NCBI GenBank assembly: GCA_038030265.1
Contig: CM075939.1
Location: forward strand, 17,279,253 to 17,343,252
Direction: 5' to 3'
DNA: 64,000 nt
From: Corythucha ciliata
Lineage: Eukaryota > Arthropoda > Insecta > Hemiptera > Tingidae
A model generated the notes under the pieces. The model saw nothing but the letters and a program-made list of their open reading frames with translations, ran no database searches and was not told where the DNA came from. Of the stretch, positions 20,330 to 32,311 are shown piece by piece (within the stretch, counting starts at the first letter, position 1; each line of letters opens with the position of its first letter). The position numbers and the translations under genes are program-made.

Positions 20330-21340
20330 TAGAAAGAACCATTATTGGATAGCAAATTTCGCAAAATCGCGGCTAATATTGACAAAAGCAACGCTAAATA
20401 AGGATTAAAATTGAGCAAAAATGGCAAATTCACAACTGAAATTGCATATAAAAATTCTATAATATTGCACAATTCGCATATAAACAGAGAGTACATGCTA
20501 ATTCACAGCAAAAGCTATTTAACATCTAAAATTGAGAAAAATAGCTGCAAATACCAAAAACCACCAAAACATGAAAAAAAACTAAATCGCAGCTAAAATT
20601 GATAAAACAAAAATCCGTAGCTTATACAACAATACTAATCCACAGCAGAAAGTAAAAAAAATTAATGCGAGGCTAAAATATAAAAACAACGCGGCTAACA
20701 TTGAAAAAATCACTAAATACAGTGCGGCCAAAAGCTCAAATTGAGAAAAAGTTCTATAATTCGCTGTTAAAATGGAAAAATTGCTAATCTGCGGCTAAAA
20801 TTGCGGAAAACGCCAATTGTGGTTAGAATTGAGAACATTTTCGCTAATTCACGGGATAAAAGCGCTACTGCGCTGCTAAAATTGAGAACTGAGAAGAAAC
20901 GCTAGTCTATAGCTAAATGTAAAACAAAACTGCTAATGCGGTGCTACAATGTTAGAAAAATGCTAATTTGCGGCTGGGAAAAATCAATTTTTAGTCGGGC
21001 TAAAATTAGGAGAAAGGCTGATTGCGGAAAACGCCAATTCATGGCTAAAATTGAGAAAATTTGCGAATTCACGGGCTAGAAGCGATGATGTGCTGCTAAA
21101 ATTCACAAATAAAAATGCTAATTTGTGGCTTGAAAAAATCAATGCCTTGCCCAAATTTTAGTCTGCCTAAAAATTGGGAGAAAGGCTAATTTTCAGCCTA
21201 GATTGAGGGAAAATCTAATTCGCTGCTAAAAAATTTAAAAAATCGCCAATTTGCACCTAAAATTGAGTAAAACGCCAATTCGTGGCTTCTGAAGCCAAAA
21301 TTGAGGTTGAAATTGAGAAAAATCGTCAATTTATTGTAGC
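20330..21340. repeat. Degenerate minisatellite, GCTAATTCGCGGCTAAAATTGAG type (block 1)
   Basis: Dozens of units of about 28-34 bp follow the pattern GCTAATTCGCGGCTAAAA then TTGAGAAAAAC. Many units are damaged, and a shorter variant (CTAATTCACGGGATAAAA) alternates with the long one. The words CTAAAATTGAG and GAAAAA recur with irregular spacing. There is no coding frame. Confidence 0.8.
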
Positions 21341-22440
21341 CCAGGAGCCCACCGTATGAAAAATCGCGCTTGAAACCATCATCACGACGTTATATGGTCA
21401 CTAGCAAATGCGCCTGTATCGTCGCCAGAAATTTTTAGCGGGACGAGACCGAGCAGGGCGTCTTGCCGTTTGCGAAAAAAAAAAAAAAAAAAATCGTTTT
21501 TCGGATCGTTTGATAGTGTCTGGCGTTGATAGCTCTACTATACGCCTAGAGAGGTTTCCTTAGTAGCAAAAGCCAGACAATTTCAGTGGGACGTAGAGGG
21601 ACGACAGCGTTCGAAGTTTGCAAAATTTGTGCCCCTAAATTGGATCATCTGATCACGTATGGCGAGGGTCATTTCTTACTATTTGGATGCTCCATTGCCG
21701 GAGCAGTATCTCAATGCCAGACAAATCGAATGGGACACTGAGTAGATGTGATAGGATGAAATTGCAAAAAAATGGGGGGGACTCTCTCTCTCTGCCCCCC
21801 TGTGCCACCCCCATTTGGTGATTTCTTCACTACAATGAAGTATTTTACGATTTTTGGAGTTGTAGAGTGTAGACGGGAGTTTTTTTTTTTAGCGCGTTGG
21901 CAGAACGCAGGAAAGTGAAGAAACTATCGGTGGTGACAGTTCTGCCCTATAGTCCAGCTTGTCCAGGAATGGTTCTATATAGCAGAGAGGCATAGAGTTT
22001 AGGTTTTCGTTGGAGGGGAGGGGGGCGATGGCAAAATTAGCTGGTAAGGGAGGTGTAAGCATTGAAATTTCGCAGTACCTAACTAAAGAATAACAAAATA
22101 ATATAATTGAGCACAAAACGTAAGTAGAAACATCTCATATTTGAACTGGGGAATTTATTTATTAGGCTGGCTATGGATGGCTCCATTCGACGATTTTCAG
22201 TGCACGCGACTACGAGAATTGAATGTCGCAGGTGCTCGGCAAATTGAGTATAGCCCGTCAAGAACCCATGAACCCGCTGCCAGGGCGCTTTCAGTCGATT
22301 TCTCGCATCTTATCTTACTTCTACTTTTGTTACCGAATTTGTTGTGTCACATCAAGCTGAAGCACCATTAAGGGGGTAAGGACAAAATAAAAAAAGCTAG
22401 AGGGGCTGATCATGACTGGAGGGCGAGGTCCACGTTTAAC
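21341..22440. other. Non-repetitive interruption of the minisatellite
   Basis: This segment breaks the array and has different composition (A-run at about 21477-21493; G/C runs at about 21773 and 22015). I found no clear inverted ends or ORF with motifs. It may be an inserted transposon remnant. Confidence 0.4.
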
Positions 22441-22599
22441 TTGACAGGCTATAGCAGATTATTTCATTCTGCCCACGAAATCGCTACTCTGAGAAGGCGC
22501 ACTCACGTGTTGTTCTTGGGGCCAATACGTGGCAAAATGCTTGGAAAAAGCGATACATTTGTGATTAAAAGTAAACAAAGCAATAATTATCATCGATGC

Positions 22600-23970
22600 A
22601 ACTTTCAGTCCAAAATTGAGAAAAAAAATAACTGATTCGTGATATATAGAAGTCATTTAGTGGATGGAATTGAGAAAAAACGCAAATTCGTGGCTAAAAG
22701 TAAGACTAAATAGGCTAATTCGGGGTGAAAATGCAGGAAAATGGCTAATTTAGGGAATCAAAACGCTACATTACGGGTAAAATTAGCCTGCACCTATAAT
22801 TATGAAAAACGCTAAAACACGATAAAAAAATAATATACATCACTATTTCGCGGGATAAAATGCTAATTCATGGGTAAAATTGAGGAAAAGCTTTATTTCA
22901 CTGATAATTTTGAGGAAAAGAGCTAATTCACGGCTGAAATTAAGAAAAGTTCCTAATTCACGGGATAAAAGTCGCTAAATCACGGCTAACATTAAAAAAA
23001 AAATCGCTAACTCGAGGATAAAATAGCGAAAATGTGCTAATTCAAAGCTCAAATTTAGAAAAACACTGATTCACGCCTGAAATTGAAGAAATTCAAAGCC
23101 AATTAACGGCTTCTGAAGCCATGTTTGCGACTAAAATAGAGAAGAGAGCTATTCTCGACTAGAATTGTAAAACTTGTAAAGTCGATAATTTGAGGGGTAA
23201 AAACGCGACAGTGCAGCTAAAAATGAGAAAATATTGCTAATTCGCAGATAATATTAAAAAAAAACAAACAAAAAACACGCTAATTCACAGGAGAAAAACG
23301 GCACTTTAGCGTTATTTCCCAGGTAAAACTAAAAAAAAATCTTAATTCAAGGCTACAATCAGGAAAAGTCTCTAATTCACGGGATAAAAACACTGTACTT
23401 CGCATCTAATACTGAGAAAATACACTGAGTCATGCACGTATGTAGTTGAGAAAAATCGCTGATGAATAGCTAGAATGGAGAAAAATTAGTAATCCACCAA
23501 TGAAATTGAGAAAAACAGCTAATTTACGAGTAAAGTACGGGAAAAGTGCTCATTCGCCTCTATTAAATTGAGTAAAATGCCAGTTCGTGGCTTCTTAAGC
23601 CAATTTTGCGTCTAAAATAGAGGAAAAGCGCAAAATTTCGGCTTAAAAAAAGACAAAAATCGTTAATCGGGAATGTGCACAAATTCACCGCTTCAAAGAA
23701 GAAAATCACTGGCTGGCTGCTAAAATTGAAAACATGCCAATTCATCGGGTTCTAGTGCCAAATTTGCGACTGTAAAATGGAGAAAAATTTGAGAGAGGTC
23801 GCCACCAATTCACTAATTCATAGAAGAAATTGAGAAAAAGTGCTAATTCTCGGCTAAAATATTGAAAAAAGCTTACCTTAAAGGCTTGCTTAAATTGAGA
23901 AAAATCACTTCTTCGTGGATAAGATGCAGAATAAGCGCTTATTCGCGGTTTAAATTAAGAAAATACCATT
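22600..23970. repeat. Degenerate minisatellite, GCTAATTCGCGGCTAAAATTGAG type (block 2)
   Basis: This block continues the array in the same orientation. It shows AAATTGAGAAAAA, GCTAATTCACGG and TTCACGGGATAAAA units. The word GGCTTCTGAAGCCA, a palindrome, appears at about 23109 and is also present in block 1 (about 21284). Confidence 0.8.
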
Positions 23971-24279
23971 ACACACCTACCTTTGCTTTTGGTGGGTGAT
24001 GGCTCACCTCCCCCCCCCCCTAACTCCACGCCTCTGTTATAGAGCCGAAGTGTGACGCTTTCTCCAAATGTTTTTTCTCCAGACATAGGAGTTCGTGTTT
24101 CCCAAGAAGAAGGAAACAATTCAATACATACTTCTCTCTGGAATCCACAGCCATCCAGTATTTAACTCCTATTTGTCCGGCTTATTTGAAATGAATTGGG
24201 TGAATTGATGAAAAAGTTGTTCATCAAGTGTAATACTTTCAAATAGCCTGTATAGTTCGAGAGCTGGCGACAGTCCCAT

Positions 24280-24930
24280 TCAACCGGAAGAACATAGTCA
24301 CGAAAGCTGTTCAAAATGATAGCGTGTGACCTCCTATTTACGAGTCCGGAACTCTGCCATGCCGTATTTGGGGCCTAAGGATTTTATAGCTAATCAAAGT
24401 CCTTAATATAGGACATGAATTTAACCGGAAGAACGTAGTCCTGAAACTGGTCTCATTTGATAGGTTTTTTGGAAGTGATTACGAATGTGGCCGTCTGTCG
24501 GCGTGTGCCTGGAGCATTTGCCATCGGCGGCCAGTCAAACTCCCCGAATCAGGAATATTTATTAACCGGAAAAACGAAGTCCAAAGATTTCATGTAGCTG
24601 AATACAAAATTGATCGTTTGCCGGCGTCAGCCAGGTGCATTTGCCCTCAGTGAACAGTCAAACAGCGCGAAGGGAAATTGTTTCCCTCCAAGGGATAATG
24701 CCCCAAGCAGACGATCATATTCGTATTGAAGTCCATGAAACCTGTTGCATGAGACCATTTTGCGGATTTCGTTCTTCCGGTTAATTACTATTCCTAACTC
24801 AGGGAGTATGACTGGCCGCCAACGGCAAACGCTCCAGGCAGACGCTGGCGGACGATCATATTTGTAATCATCTCCATGAAACCTGTTGCATAAGACCATT
24901 TTCCGGACCTCGTTCATCGAGCTGGTGTGT
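24280..24930. repeat. Direct and inverted repeats around ACCGGAAGAACG
   Basis: AACCGGAAGAAC or close variants occur at about 24284, 24422 and 24565 on the plus strand, and inverted (GTTCTTCCGGTTAA) at about 24771. The words TGAAACCTGTTGCAT and AAGACCATTTT are repeated at about 24735 and 24880. CCAGTCAAACTCC-like words also appear in both orientations. It looks like a rearranged, partly inverted transposon remnant. Confidence 0.5.
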
Positions 24931-25234
24931 TTGCCCAACACTACGAGACCTGACATTGGAATGAGAGCAGGGATTCTCAGTTGACAAATTAGTAAACCCA
25001 CCTTTGCTGACTGCAAGGCTGTTACAAGATTTTTACGCCCGAGACGGCTGTTGCTATAACAATTGCCTAACCAATGTTGATGACCCGATATGATTGAGTG
25101 AGCCCCCGCGCAGTTCTCTCAGCATGTTGCAAGTACGTATCAGCAAACTTTTTAAAATCCAATTATTTATCAGTGAATTGTGGCTATACATGCGAATTAT
25201 AAAGTATTAGGTACGTGTAGGTACATCACGCTTA

Positions 25235-25240
25235 TTTATT
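25235..25240 (-). terminator. Poly(A) signal of the lysyl oxidase-like gene
   Basis: The minus strand reads AATAAA here, about 80 nt after the stop codon of the lysyl oxidase-like gene. Confidence 0.5.
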
Positions 25241-25319
25241 ATTTTTTACTTCAATACTTTAGAATTAAACAAATGAAAAATGACCGTCGAGAATTCGAGT
25301 GTTATTTATGTTTATGACA

Positions 25320-27954
25320 TTATGGCTCTTCGTGGACACAGTTGAAAATTCTAGCATAAGTTTCACCCAAATGTAATTCACATCGAGCGGCATTGTTTTC
25401 GAAGCACGATTCCGGTACTTTAAACTCCGGATTGACGGCCACCTGGAACAAAATGCATCATAAATTGAGAGAGAAAAAATCCAACGAAGTATCAATCCAT
25501 CACCCAACCTTGAACGTATAACGGCCAGGATGAAGGTCTGTCACGTCTACCCACTGGCAGTCGATGTCGTAGCGGTACACGTCCGAGCAGTTTGGTGAGA
25601 TTCCTTGGTCTCCGAAATGGGCACACGAGAATTGAGGTGTAGCGTGATTGGAGCATTGGTTATCTTCTAGGCAAAAGGACGCTTTGTGACCTTCAGCGAC
25701 TTTGCGAGCACCCGAGTAGATGTCGAAAGTGGCGAATACTTCCATTGAGTGGTAGTGCCTGAAAGATTATTTGCACTTCACGATTGGGTTGTAACACTTT
25801 TCCTTTATGAAGTTAAATTGCATTTTGAAAATGAATAAGCGCGAAGATGCGAAACAAAACTTTACATGTGGCACAGATGGAATTCCCAAAGATGCTTCGG
25901 AACGAAAGGACGAAACGGAACTGCGCCCACGTTAGTTGTCTTGGCTGTGAATCGTAGGAGCCGCCTGTTTTCCAAGTGCCAGCTTTGAGGCAACCGAGCT
26001 TTTAACTCGTACGCGCTTTTTGAAAGGCAATTTTCTTCCATTGCGCACTGCAGATAGTACATTGGTCGGTTTTCAATGAAAGCGCTCTGTTCAATTTCTT
26101 TGAAGTCGATCACAAGATCTGGTAGGTCTGTCAAATATAAAATCCTAATGATGAGAGTGTGGAGATAACAACATCTCATAGTCTGTTGGTGGTGAAGGAT
26201 GAGGGTGCAAATCATTAAAGTTTTAATTTAGATTCTTAGTGCCTTAATACCAGTAAAAGCAATTTTCTTCGGATTTAGATAAGGGACAGGTTCATCCGAA
26301 CGTAATACACCCTTCTCACCAGGCGAACAGTGACGATTATTTTTCTATAGCTCCCTTCGATATTGACCGCAGAATATTTATTATCGCAATACTTTTTCTT
26401 TCTTTTAGTAAGATCCAATTTTTATTACTACTGCCCCTTTTTATTCAACATCCTCAACCCATGCCACCCTGCGCGCTACGTCGTCCCATTTATTACGAAC
26501 ACCTTATTCAGACCTTCACTCATCGAGCTGAAGTGTAGGAATACAACAGACCGCTGTTGACACAAACAATAGTGCCAGTCGTTGTTGTCAGCGTCTTCTT
26601 GTTGCCAAATGCACCTTTGCCTCAGGTGAAGTTTACTCGTTCAAGCATTCAACCCCGTCACAACGGCCAGACATCAACTTGAATATTTATCTCCTTTCCT
26701 TCACATTAAACGCAGCCCATGATCACTTCTTCGATACCCGTTTCTTTTATGCTCAAGAAAAGTAGGTATACAAAATAATAAAGAAAGAAAATTTGGAGAA
26801 TAGTGTAATTTAGTGTGTTCTAGGTATTCTCTCCCTACTCGCGCTCTGAAAGTAATTTACACTAACACTTACCGGTAATGTTGCTTTTGAACAGCTTCCT
26901 CAGCTATTCAACAAGACTTAAGAGCTTACAAAGAAAAAAAATGAAACGCTTGCTTCTACCATTTCTCGTTACTGAAATGCCGTTACAAAGGAGAAAAAGT
27001 TTTTGAATTTTCTTCTGGCTTCCCTCAAGACCAATCATATATACAAAAAACGTGATCTTCTCTGCCTAAATCAAGCCCCGACCTTGAGTTGTACAGGTTT
27101 AAAATGCTCGAGAAACTTACTTGGGCTAGATGACGGTTTTACGAGATCACCATGAGCGTACTTATGCTTTGATGTTTCTTTACTCAAAGAGTAAGGCTTC
27201 AGGCCTTTTGTATTCTCCTGAAACAAAAATAAAGTGAATGGTGTTTTCTTATCCGAACAATTCCATTCAATTTCAAATTTCTTCAAATTATTATTGATCC
27301 GAATGGAACTCACTGGTATTTTGAGATCTTTAATCGGAAGGATATTTTCTTCCACAAGAACATTATCCACGATAGGTTTAGTCATATTATTGGAACAAAT
27401 GACGCCGGCAGCCTCAGTTTTGGCACAGTCATGACGACCCCAACCATTAAAACGACACTGAAAGAGACGCTTCTCTCCTCCGGAACAGTGTATATCATCC
27501 ATCCAGAAAAAATCTGATGATAAGCATGTAAGTATAAAGCCCAGGAAGATTATTTTTCGTCATAGTGAATTACACAACTTACTTTTTGATGGCCCAAAAC
27601 GTGAGCCATGTGTTGGTATAGCTACGGAATGATAATATCCCAATTGGTAACAGACGACTTTCGCTTCACGAGAGTCCCATTCATCATCGCATAGGTTGCC
27701 CCAAACGCCGTTGTGTAAAATCTCGACGTTACCTTTTTTAAAGGAAATCTTTCTTCGATGAGGAGGACGGTGGCACAAAAGACAAGAAAAAATAAATTCC
27801 CACCTTCAGACGGCTGTGAACCGCCCGTCAAACGAATAGTTCCTTCGCTCCTTTGCTCGTTTTCCGGCCATGGCGATGGAAACCGAACAATCCCTTTGGC
27901 ACTGTTAAACTTCGCCAATCCAATGCATAAGACTAACCCAACTAGAGTCTTCAT
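25320..27954 (-). CDS. Lysyl oxidase-like protein, one SRCR plus LOX catalytic domain
   Basis: Secreted copper amine oxidase that oxidises peptidyl lysines in extracellular matrix proteins to allow cross-linking. Exons: 27954-27804 (signal peptide, SRCR start), about 27752-27583, 27513-27121, 26127-25866, 25758-25509 and 25442-25320. Junctions after exon 2 are GT-AG and in phase. The single SRCR domain shows six cysteines ([30 protein letters not shown]). The catalytic domain has the copper motif [13 protein letters not shown] across the exon 4/5 join. It also has [10 protein letters not shown] with the cofactor lysine and [11 protein letters not shown] with its partner tyrosine. It totals about 445 residues. 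The exon 1/2 junction is one nucleotide out of phase with the obvious splice sites, so that border is unresolved. Vertebrate LOXL2-4 have four SRCR domains; this has one. Confidence 0.88.
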
Positions 27955-28182
27955 GACTGTGTAAAGGCGGCTCGAGGGAAATAGTTTGAATCCCTTTATA
28001 TCATTTGGTTCGTCAAAGGAACTTTGTCGTATAGTGAGGAAGGGAAAGAGATATAATCATTCTAAATCTTGCAGAAAATATCGCTTTGAAATATAGCCGA
28101 CAGAAAAGACAAATCTGGGTCATCCTTGATTTTGTATAGTAATACTTTTTTTAAATGCCAGCAACAACTTTAAATTATTTTT

Positions 28183-28300
28183 TAAAGGTCCGTTCACAAG
28201 CTCTACGTTTACGTTCTGTGGGGTCTATGCAACCAAACAAATTTATTCCCCGAAAAATGAAGCATTTTTACACCACGAAATTTCCTTCTAGAAAAAAAAA
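28183..28300. repeat. Partial copy of MITE family M3
   Basis: CCGTTCACAAGCTCTACG, then TTCTGTGGGGTCTATGCAAC and AAACAAATTTATTC match the outer part of the element at 41188-41560. The right half is lost and replaced by an A-rich (AAT)n tract near 28290-28325. Confidence 0.6.
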
Positions 28301-28359
28301 AATAATAATAATAATAATAATAAAAAAATTATGTTCATCCTGTCATCAAAGCTCTTTTT

Positions 28360-29560
28360 CACCGTAAAAGTATTCTTCGAGTTCGCCATTTCCAGCGAGG
28401 AGCCTTTGATATTTACCAGGCTACGAAAGGAAAAGAGCGAAATGCGGCCAACTTCAGATAAATATGCGAAACTTTGCACAGCTTTGCCATGGACGATTTA
28501 AAAAGATGAGTTTTCACTCTGGTATGGGGTTAAAAAAATCAATAAAATAAATTAATTGGTTAGCCTTCTTGGTATCTCGCGTGAAAAACGATTTTTAACC
28601 CCCCCCCCCCTTGAGTTTTGCTCATAACCCCTCTCGTCGTGCAGGCTGGCTCTACGGGCGTCTGCCGTTCCCCACCGTCCCTGACCAATTACTCTCGACA
28701 AGTTTGTTGGACAATAAAGAACGTCCAACGTCTCGTTCACAGAGTTTAATTCAACCAAACCGGTTTTCAACAAATGAGGAAGTAACACATTTTCCAAAAT
28801 CATGCCGTCCTGATAGCTTGGTTAACAAAACTCATGAAAACACGATCAGTTCAAATAAAATCAGACCCTATTTTTTTTTATTAATTTTTAAAACTATTGG
28901 GTTGCGGGACCCATTTGAAATAGGCTAGATAGACTGATGACGTAATAACAGCATTCGCATGACCTTCACAATAGCTTTCCACAAATCGAACAATAGGACT
29001 TAAGAGAGTGGGACGGACAAGAAGGGGCAAGACATGATAACAGCAATGATGCGGAGGGTTGGGAGGTAACTACGTCACGAGTCACAGAGCGGCCGTTTAA
29101 GGTAACAAAAAAAATTGGCAAGTTTTATTATTTCGCTATAAATCTAAATCAATCATTTACGCACTAATATTCAATTCCTGGTCATATTTAGTCATTTTCT
29201 TTCGAAAAAAAAAAAAAAAAAATGTTTCCAGCGATTTTAATTTTGTATGTTACTTCCTCGTTATAGTCATCATCAGGGTTGATGCGACATCTAGTATAAT
29301 GAATAAATAATAACAAATAAATAAATAAATCTACAGATAAATAAATACGTAGATAATATTTTAAAGGAAAGCCCTTGTCGTTCCAGGTTAGATTCTTTTC
29401 CACCCCAGTGGTTGTCGTCAACTAAATGCTACATGAGCCTTCACCGGTCTTGACGCATTTATATGAGACAATGTATTAAGGAGGAGAGAATATTGCTTTT
29501 TCGTTCGCCCCCTCAAACATTCTAAAGCACTAAAATTTCAGAGTATAGGCATTTGAAACT
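28360..29560. other. Intergenic stretch with microsatellites
   Basis: There is no supported gene. It contains a C-run (about 28598), an A-run (about 29205) and an AAAT/AAATA tract (about 29305-29350). Upstream of the lysyl oxidase-like gene, I could not place a TATA box with confidence. Confidence 0.5.
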
Positions 29561-29576
29561 ATGTTTCTATGGGGTT

Positions 29577-29868
29577 TGTTGTTGTTGGGAGCGCCGGGCT
29601 TTGAACCCGACAGGCGCCTATGCCTCCTTTGGGCTCGTACGCCATACCCAGATCTAACTGTGCACTTCACACCCGTACTACGCGGGCGTTGGAGTCGGTG
29701 CGCGGTTTGATGAACGCACGTCGCCGGGAACGCCCACACGAAGTCAAGTGTGCCGTGTCACAGCTCGCCGCATCCTTATACCAATGGGCAATGGCTAGAT
29801 TCGAACCCACGCCCGCTGGGTTGCGAAGCGAGTATTGTATCCATTACACCATCGAGGCGCGCTTACAT
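29577..29868 (-). mobile_element. tRNA-derived SINE
   Basis: On the minus strand the head reads GCGCCTCGATGGTGTAATGG (A-box region) and, about 40 nt later, GGTTCGAATC (B box), spaced as in a tRNA gene. A body of about 190 bp unrelated to a tRNA follows. The 3' end is a CAA-repeat tail (CCCAACAACAACAAACCCC, about 29577-29595). Near the tail GGGTTCAAAGCCCG resembles a second T-arm. The cloverleaf is imperfect. It would be transcribed by RNA polymerase III and mobilised by a LINE. Confidence 0.65.
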
Positions 29869-30299
29869 TAGCAGGTAATTCCTGGCTTGTGTCTGTCCCC
29901 CATGTGGGAGGCACGAACGGGCTAGGCGAAATGTGGCCCGTCAGCTCATGGGGATCGATGGCCAGTGCCATTAAAGGAAAATTGTGTAATAAAAAGAGGA
30001 TAGAGTTCGAATTTTTGACAAACACGGTAGACTGCCCAACACTTGCAAGGCCAGGTTACCAGCCACGCGGCCAGCAGCGGGCAATTGCCGGGCTTACCCA
30101 ATGATCAACGGTGTGGACCACGCGAAATGTTAGCGTTTTACAGGTGATATCTTGGGTGCCTGTGGGAGAGTAAAAGCTAATTCCATCAGTGGGGGCTTGC
30201 AGGATATGGTCCCTTTTCTTTAATTGTTAATTAAGTCGTGGAATGGCGATGTTCTGTAGCTGTCTGGAAAAGAAATGGGAATCGATCCCACAACCCATG

Positions 30300-31230
30300 A
30301 ATTTCACGGGTTTGGCCCTAAAAAAAAAACTGTAGGGTGCTACGATTTTGGCTTTCTCATAAATCGAAATTCACCTAATTAACTATTTAAAAAATTAGTT
30401 ACTTGTGATTGGCTCTCGTTTGAACGAAATTTCGCGGTTTTAGCGCTCGAAAAATCAAGTTTCACAGCTTTGGAAATTAAAAACTCGATACCGAGGCTCT
30501 TACAGAAAATCAAAACATAATTTTCAGATTTGTTGCGTGAAAAGCCAAATTTCAGGGTTTGATCAGTATAAGAACAAATTCGTGATCTCGGCTACTTCGA
30601 AAGCATTTAATCTCAGAGTTTTGCTCCTCAAAAACGAAATTTTCTTGGGGTTCGACTATTGGAAAAATAAATTCGCGCCTCACTCTCTTATATAAACGCA
30701 ATTTCTAGGATTCAGTACCTGAAATCCCAAATTTAGCAGATTTCGCTCTTTAGGATACACAATTTTTTAGGTTGCATTCTTTTATGGATAAAATGCCGCA
30801 AATTCGGCGCCATTAAATCCAAATCTCACGAGCTTTGCTATTTAAAAACTTCAAGTTCCACGTTGTTTGGCTCTTAGATAAAACGAAGTACGTCGAGGTT
30901 CGCTGCCACTCTAACAAAACCATATTCGTAGGCTAGACTCTTCAACTAATTAATTACACGTGATTGGCTTTTTTATGACGGTCATTTCTGCGGATTCTAC
31001 AGCTGAAGAAGCCGATTTGTGGGTTTGGCCAGTATAAAATGAGATTTTGAGGTTTTGGCCCAGTTATGGACAAAATTTCGCGGATTTAGCGACCCAAATT
31101 CAACAGCTTTGGCCTCTCAAAAAATCAAATGTCACGTGTTTGGCCTTTATAAAATGGAATTTCTCGGGTTTGGCCATATTGACGGCGCATCGCGAATTCA
31201 TGAACTGAAAACCCCACGGCTCTATGGGAC
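30300..31230. repeat. Degenerate minisatellite, AAATTTCGCGGTTTGGC type
   Basis: Units of about 30-36 bp follow AAAA(A/T)CAAATTTCACGGGTTTGGC(C/T)CTTA. The variable ending (GGCTCTT, GGCCTTT, GCGCTC) repeats at least 20 times with heavy decay. It encodes nothing. Confidence 0.7.
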
Positions 31231-31259
31231 TTAGGATAGAAGGTGAATGGGTCTGCTGG

Positions 31260-32230
31260 GTCGCGCTAATGTGCTAATCTTGGGGCAAATAGTTACGCGG
31301 CGGAAAATGTTTTTAAAACCGCAAATATTCGTGGCTGAAATAACAAAAACGTGCTAATTCATGACAAAAGGCGAAAGAAACGCTAATTCGTGGCTAAAAA
31401 TAGAGACACTTTTTCAGCCAAATCTGCTAAATTTGGGATTTCAGGCACTGAATCCTAGAAATTGCCTTTATATGTACCCCAAGAAAATTTCGTTTTTGAG
31501 AAGCAAAACTCTGAGAGAAAATGCTTTCGAAGTAGCCGAGATCACGAATTAGTTCTTATACGGGTCAAACCCATGAAATTTGGCTCAAGCCATAAGCAAT
31601 AAGAAAAAGCGTTAATTAGCGGCTACACATCCAATTTTGTGAGAAAAAATCAATTTGAGCAAATCGGTTTCTTAACCTGTTCGGGCTAAAACTGTTTGAG
31701 TGAAATGGTTTAAATTTTTTGAAAAATCCGTAATTTAACGCAACGTAAAATTATATTCTTTGTTCAGGGGCCCAATAGGTGTTGATCCGCCACTGCGCAG
31801 GGTTATGATGTATGAACCTGAAAAGTTGTCTTTGGCACCGTTGGATTTACATCTGGCAATAATATAACAAAAAACAATCCTAAAAAACTGCTGGTACGGC
31901 TGTTCGACGGCTGATTATCCGCCAAATTGGTAATTAGGCTAACGTCCCTCAACTTGCAATTCGCGGTTATTCATGCTTTTAAACTAGGATTTGTCATTGG
32001 AAATTTGAAGTTTCTGCCTTTAATCCTCCGAAAATTACAATGTCGTGGCTAGTTAGCCCTAAAACTTAAATCTAGAATCCCACAATACAATGTCACGGCT
32101 GATTATTCACCGAAACTTTCAATTGCGCTGTCTTTATGAAGCCCTGAAACGTCAATTTTGGGCCAACTAATCCCCCGAAACGTCGAATTTCATTTCCTTG
32201 TATCCCTCGAAACTCACAATTCACGGCATT
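31260..32230. repeat. Mixed minisatellite blocks (GCTAATTCGTGG and CGAAACTTACAATTTCG types)
   Basis: From 31260 to 31760 the GCTAATTCGTGGCTAAAA pattern of block 1 returns, with an inverted copy of the preceding type at about 31430-31590. From about 31900 to 32230 the unit becomes CCGAAACTTACAATTCGCGG followed by CT(A/G)ATTA. Confidence 0.6.
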
Positions 32231-32311
32231 CACCCCCCCCCCCTTCTCCTCACAGAGCGCTGAGTGGGGATTCTCGGAGAGAACCTCAAGCGAAGCGACA
32301 TAACAACAACA

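Noticed and set aside
20330..23970. CRISPR-like array
   Set aside because: Units are degenerate, spacing is irregular and the genome is clearly eukaryotic; there are no unique spacers or cas genes.
29795..29868. A genuine tRNA gene
   Set aside because: A and B box words are present but the acceptor, anticodon and T stems do not pair well and the sequence continues into a CAA-tailed body, as in a SINE.
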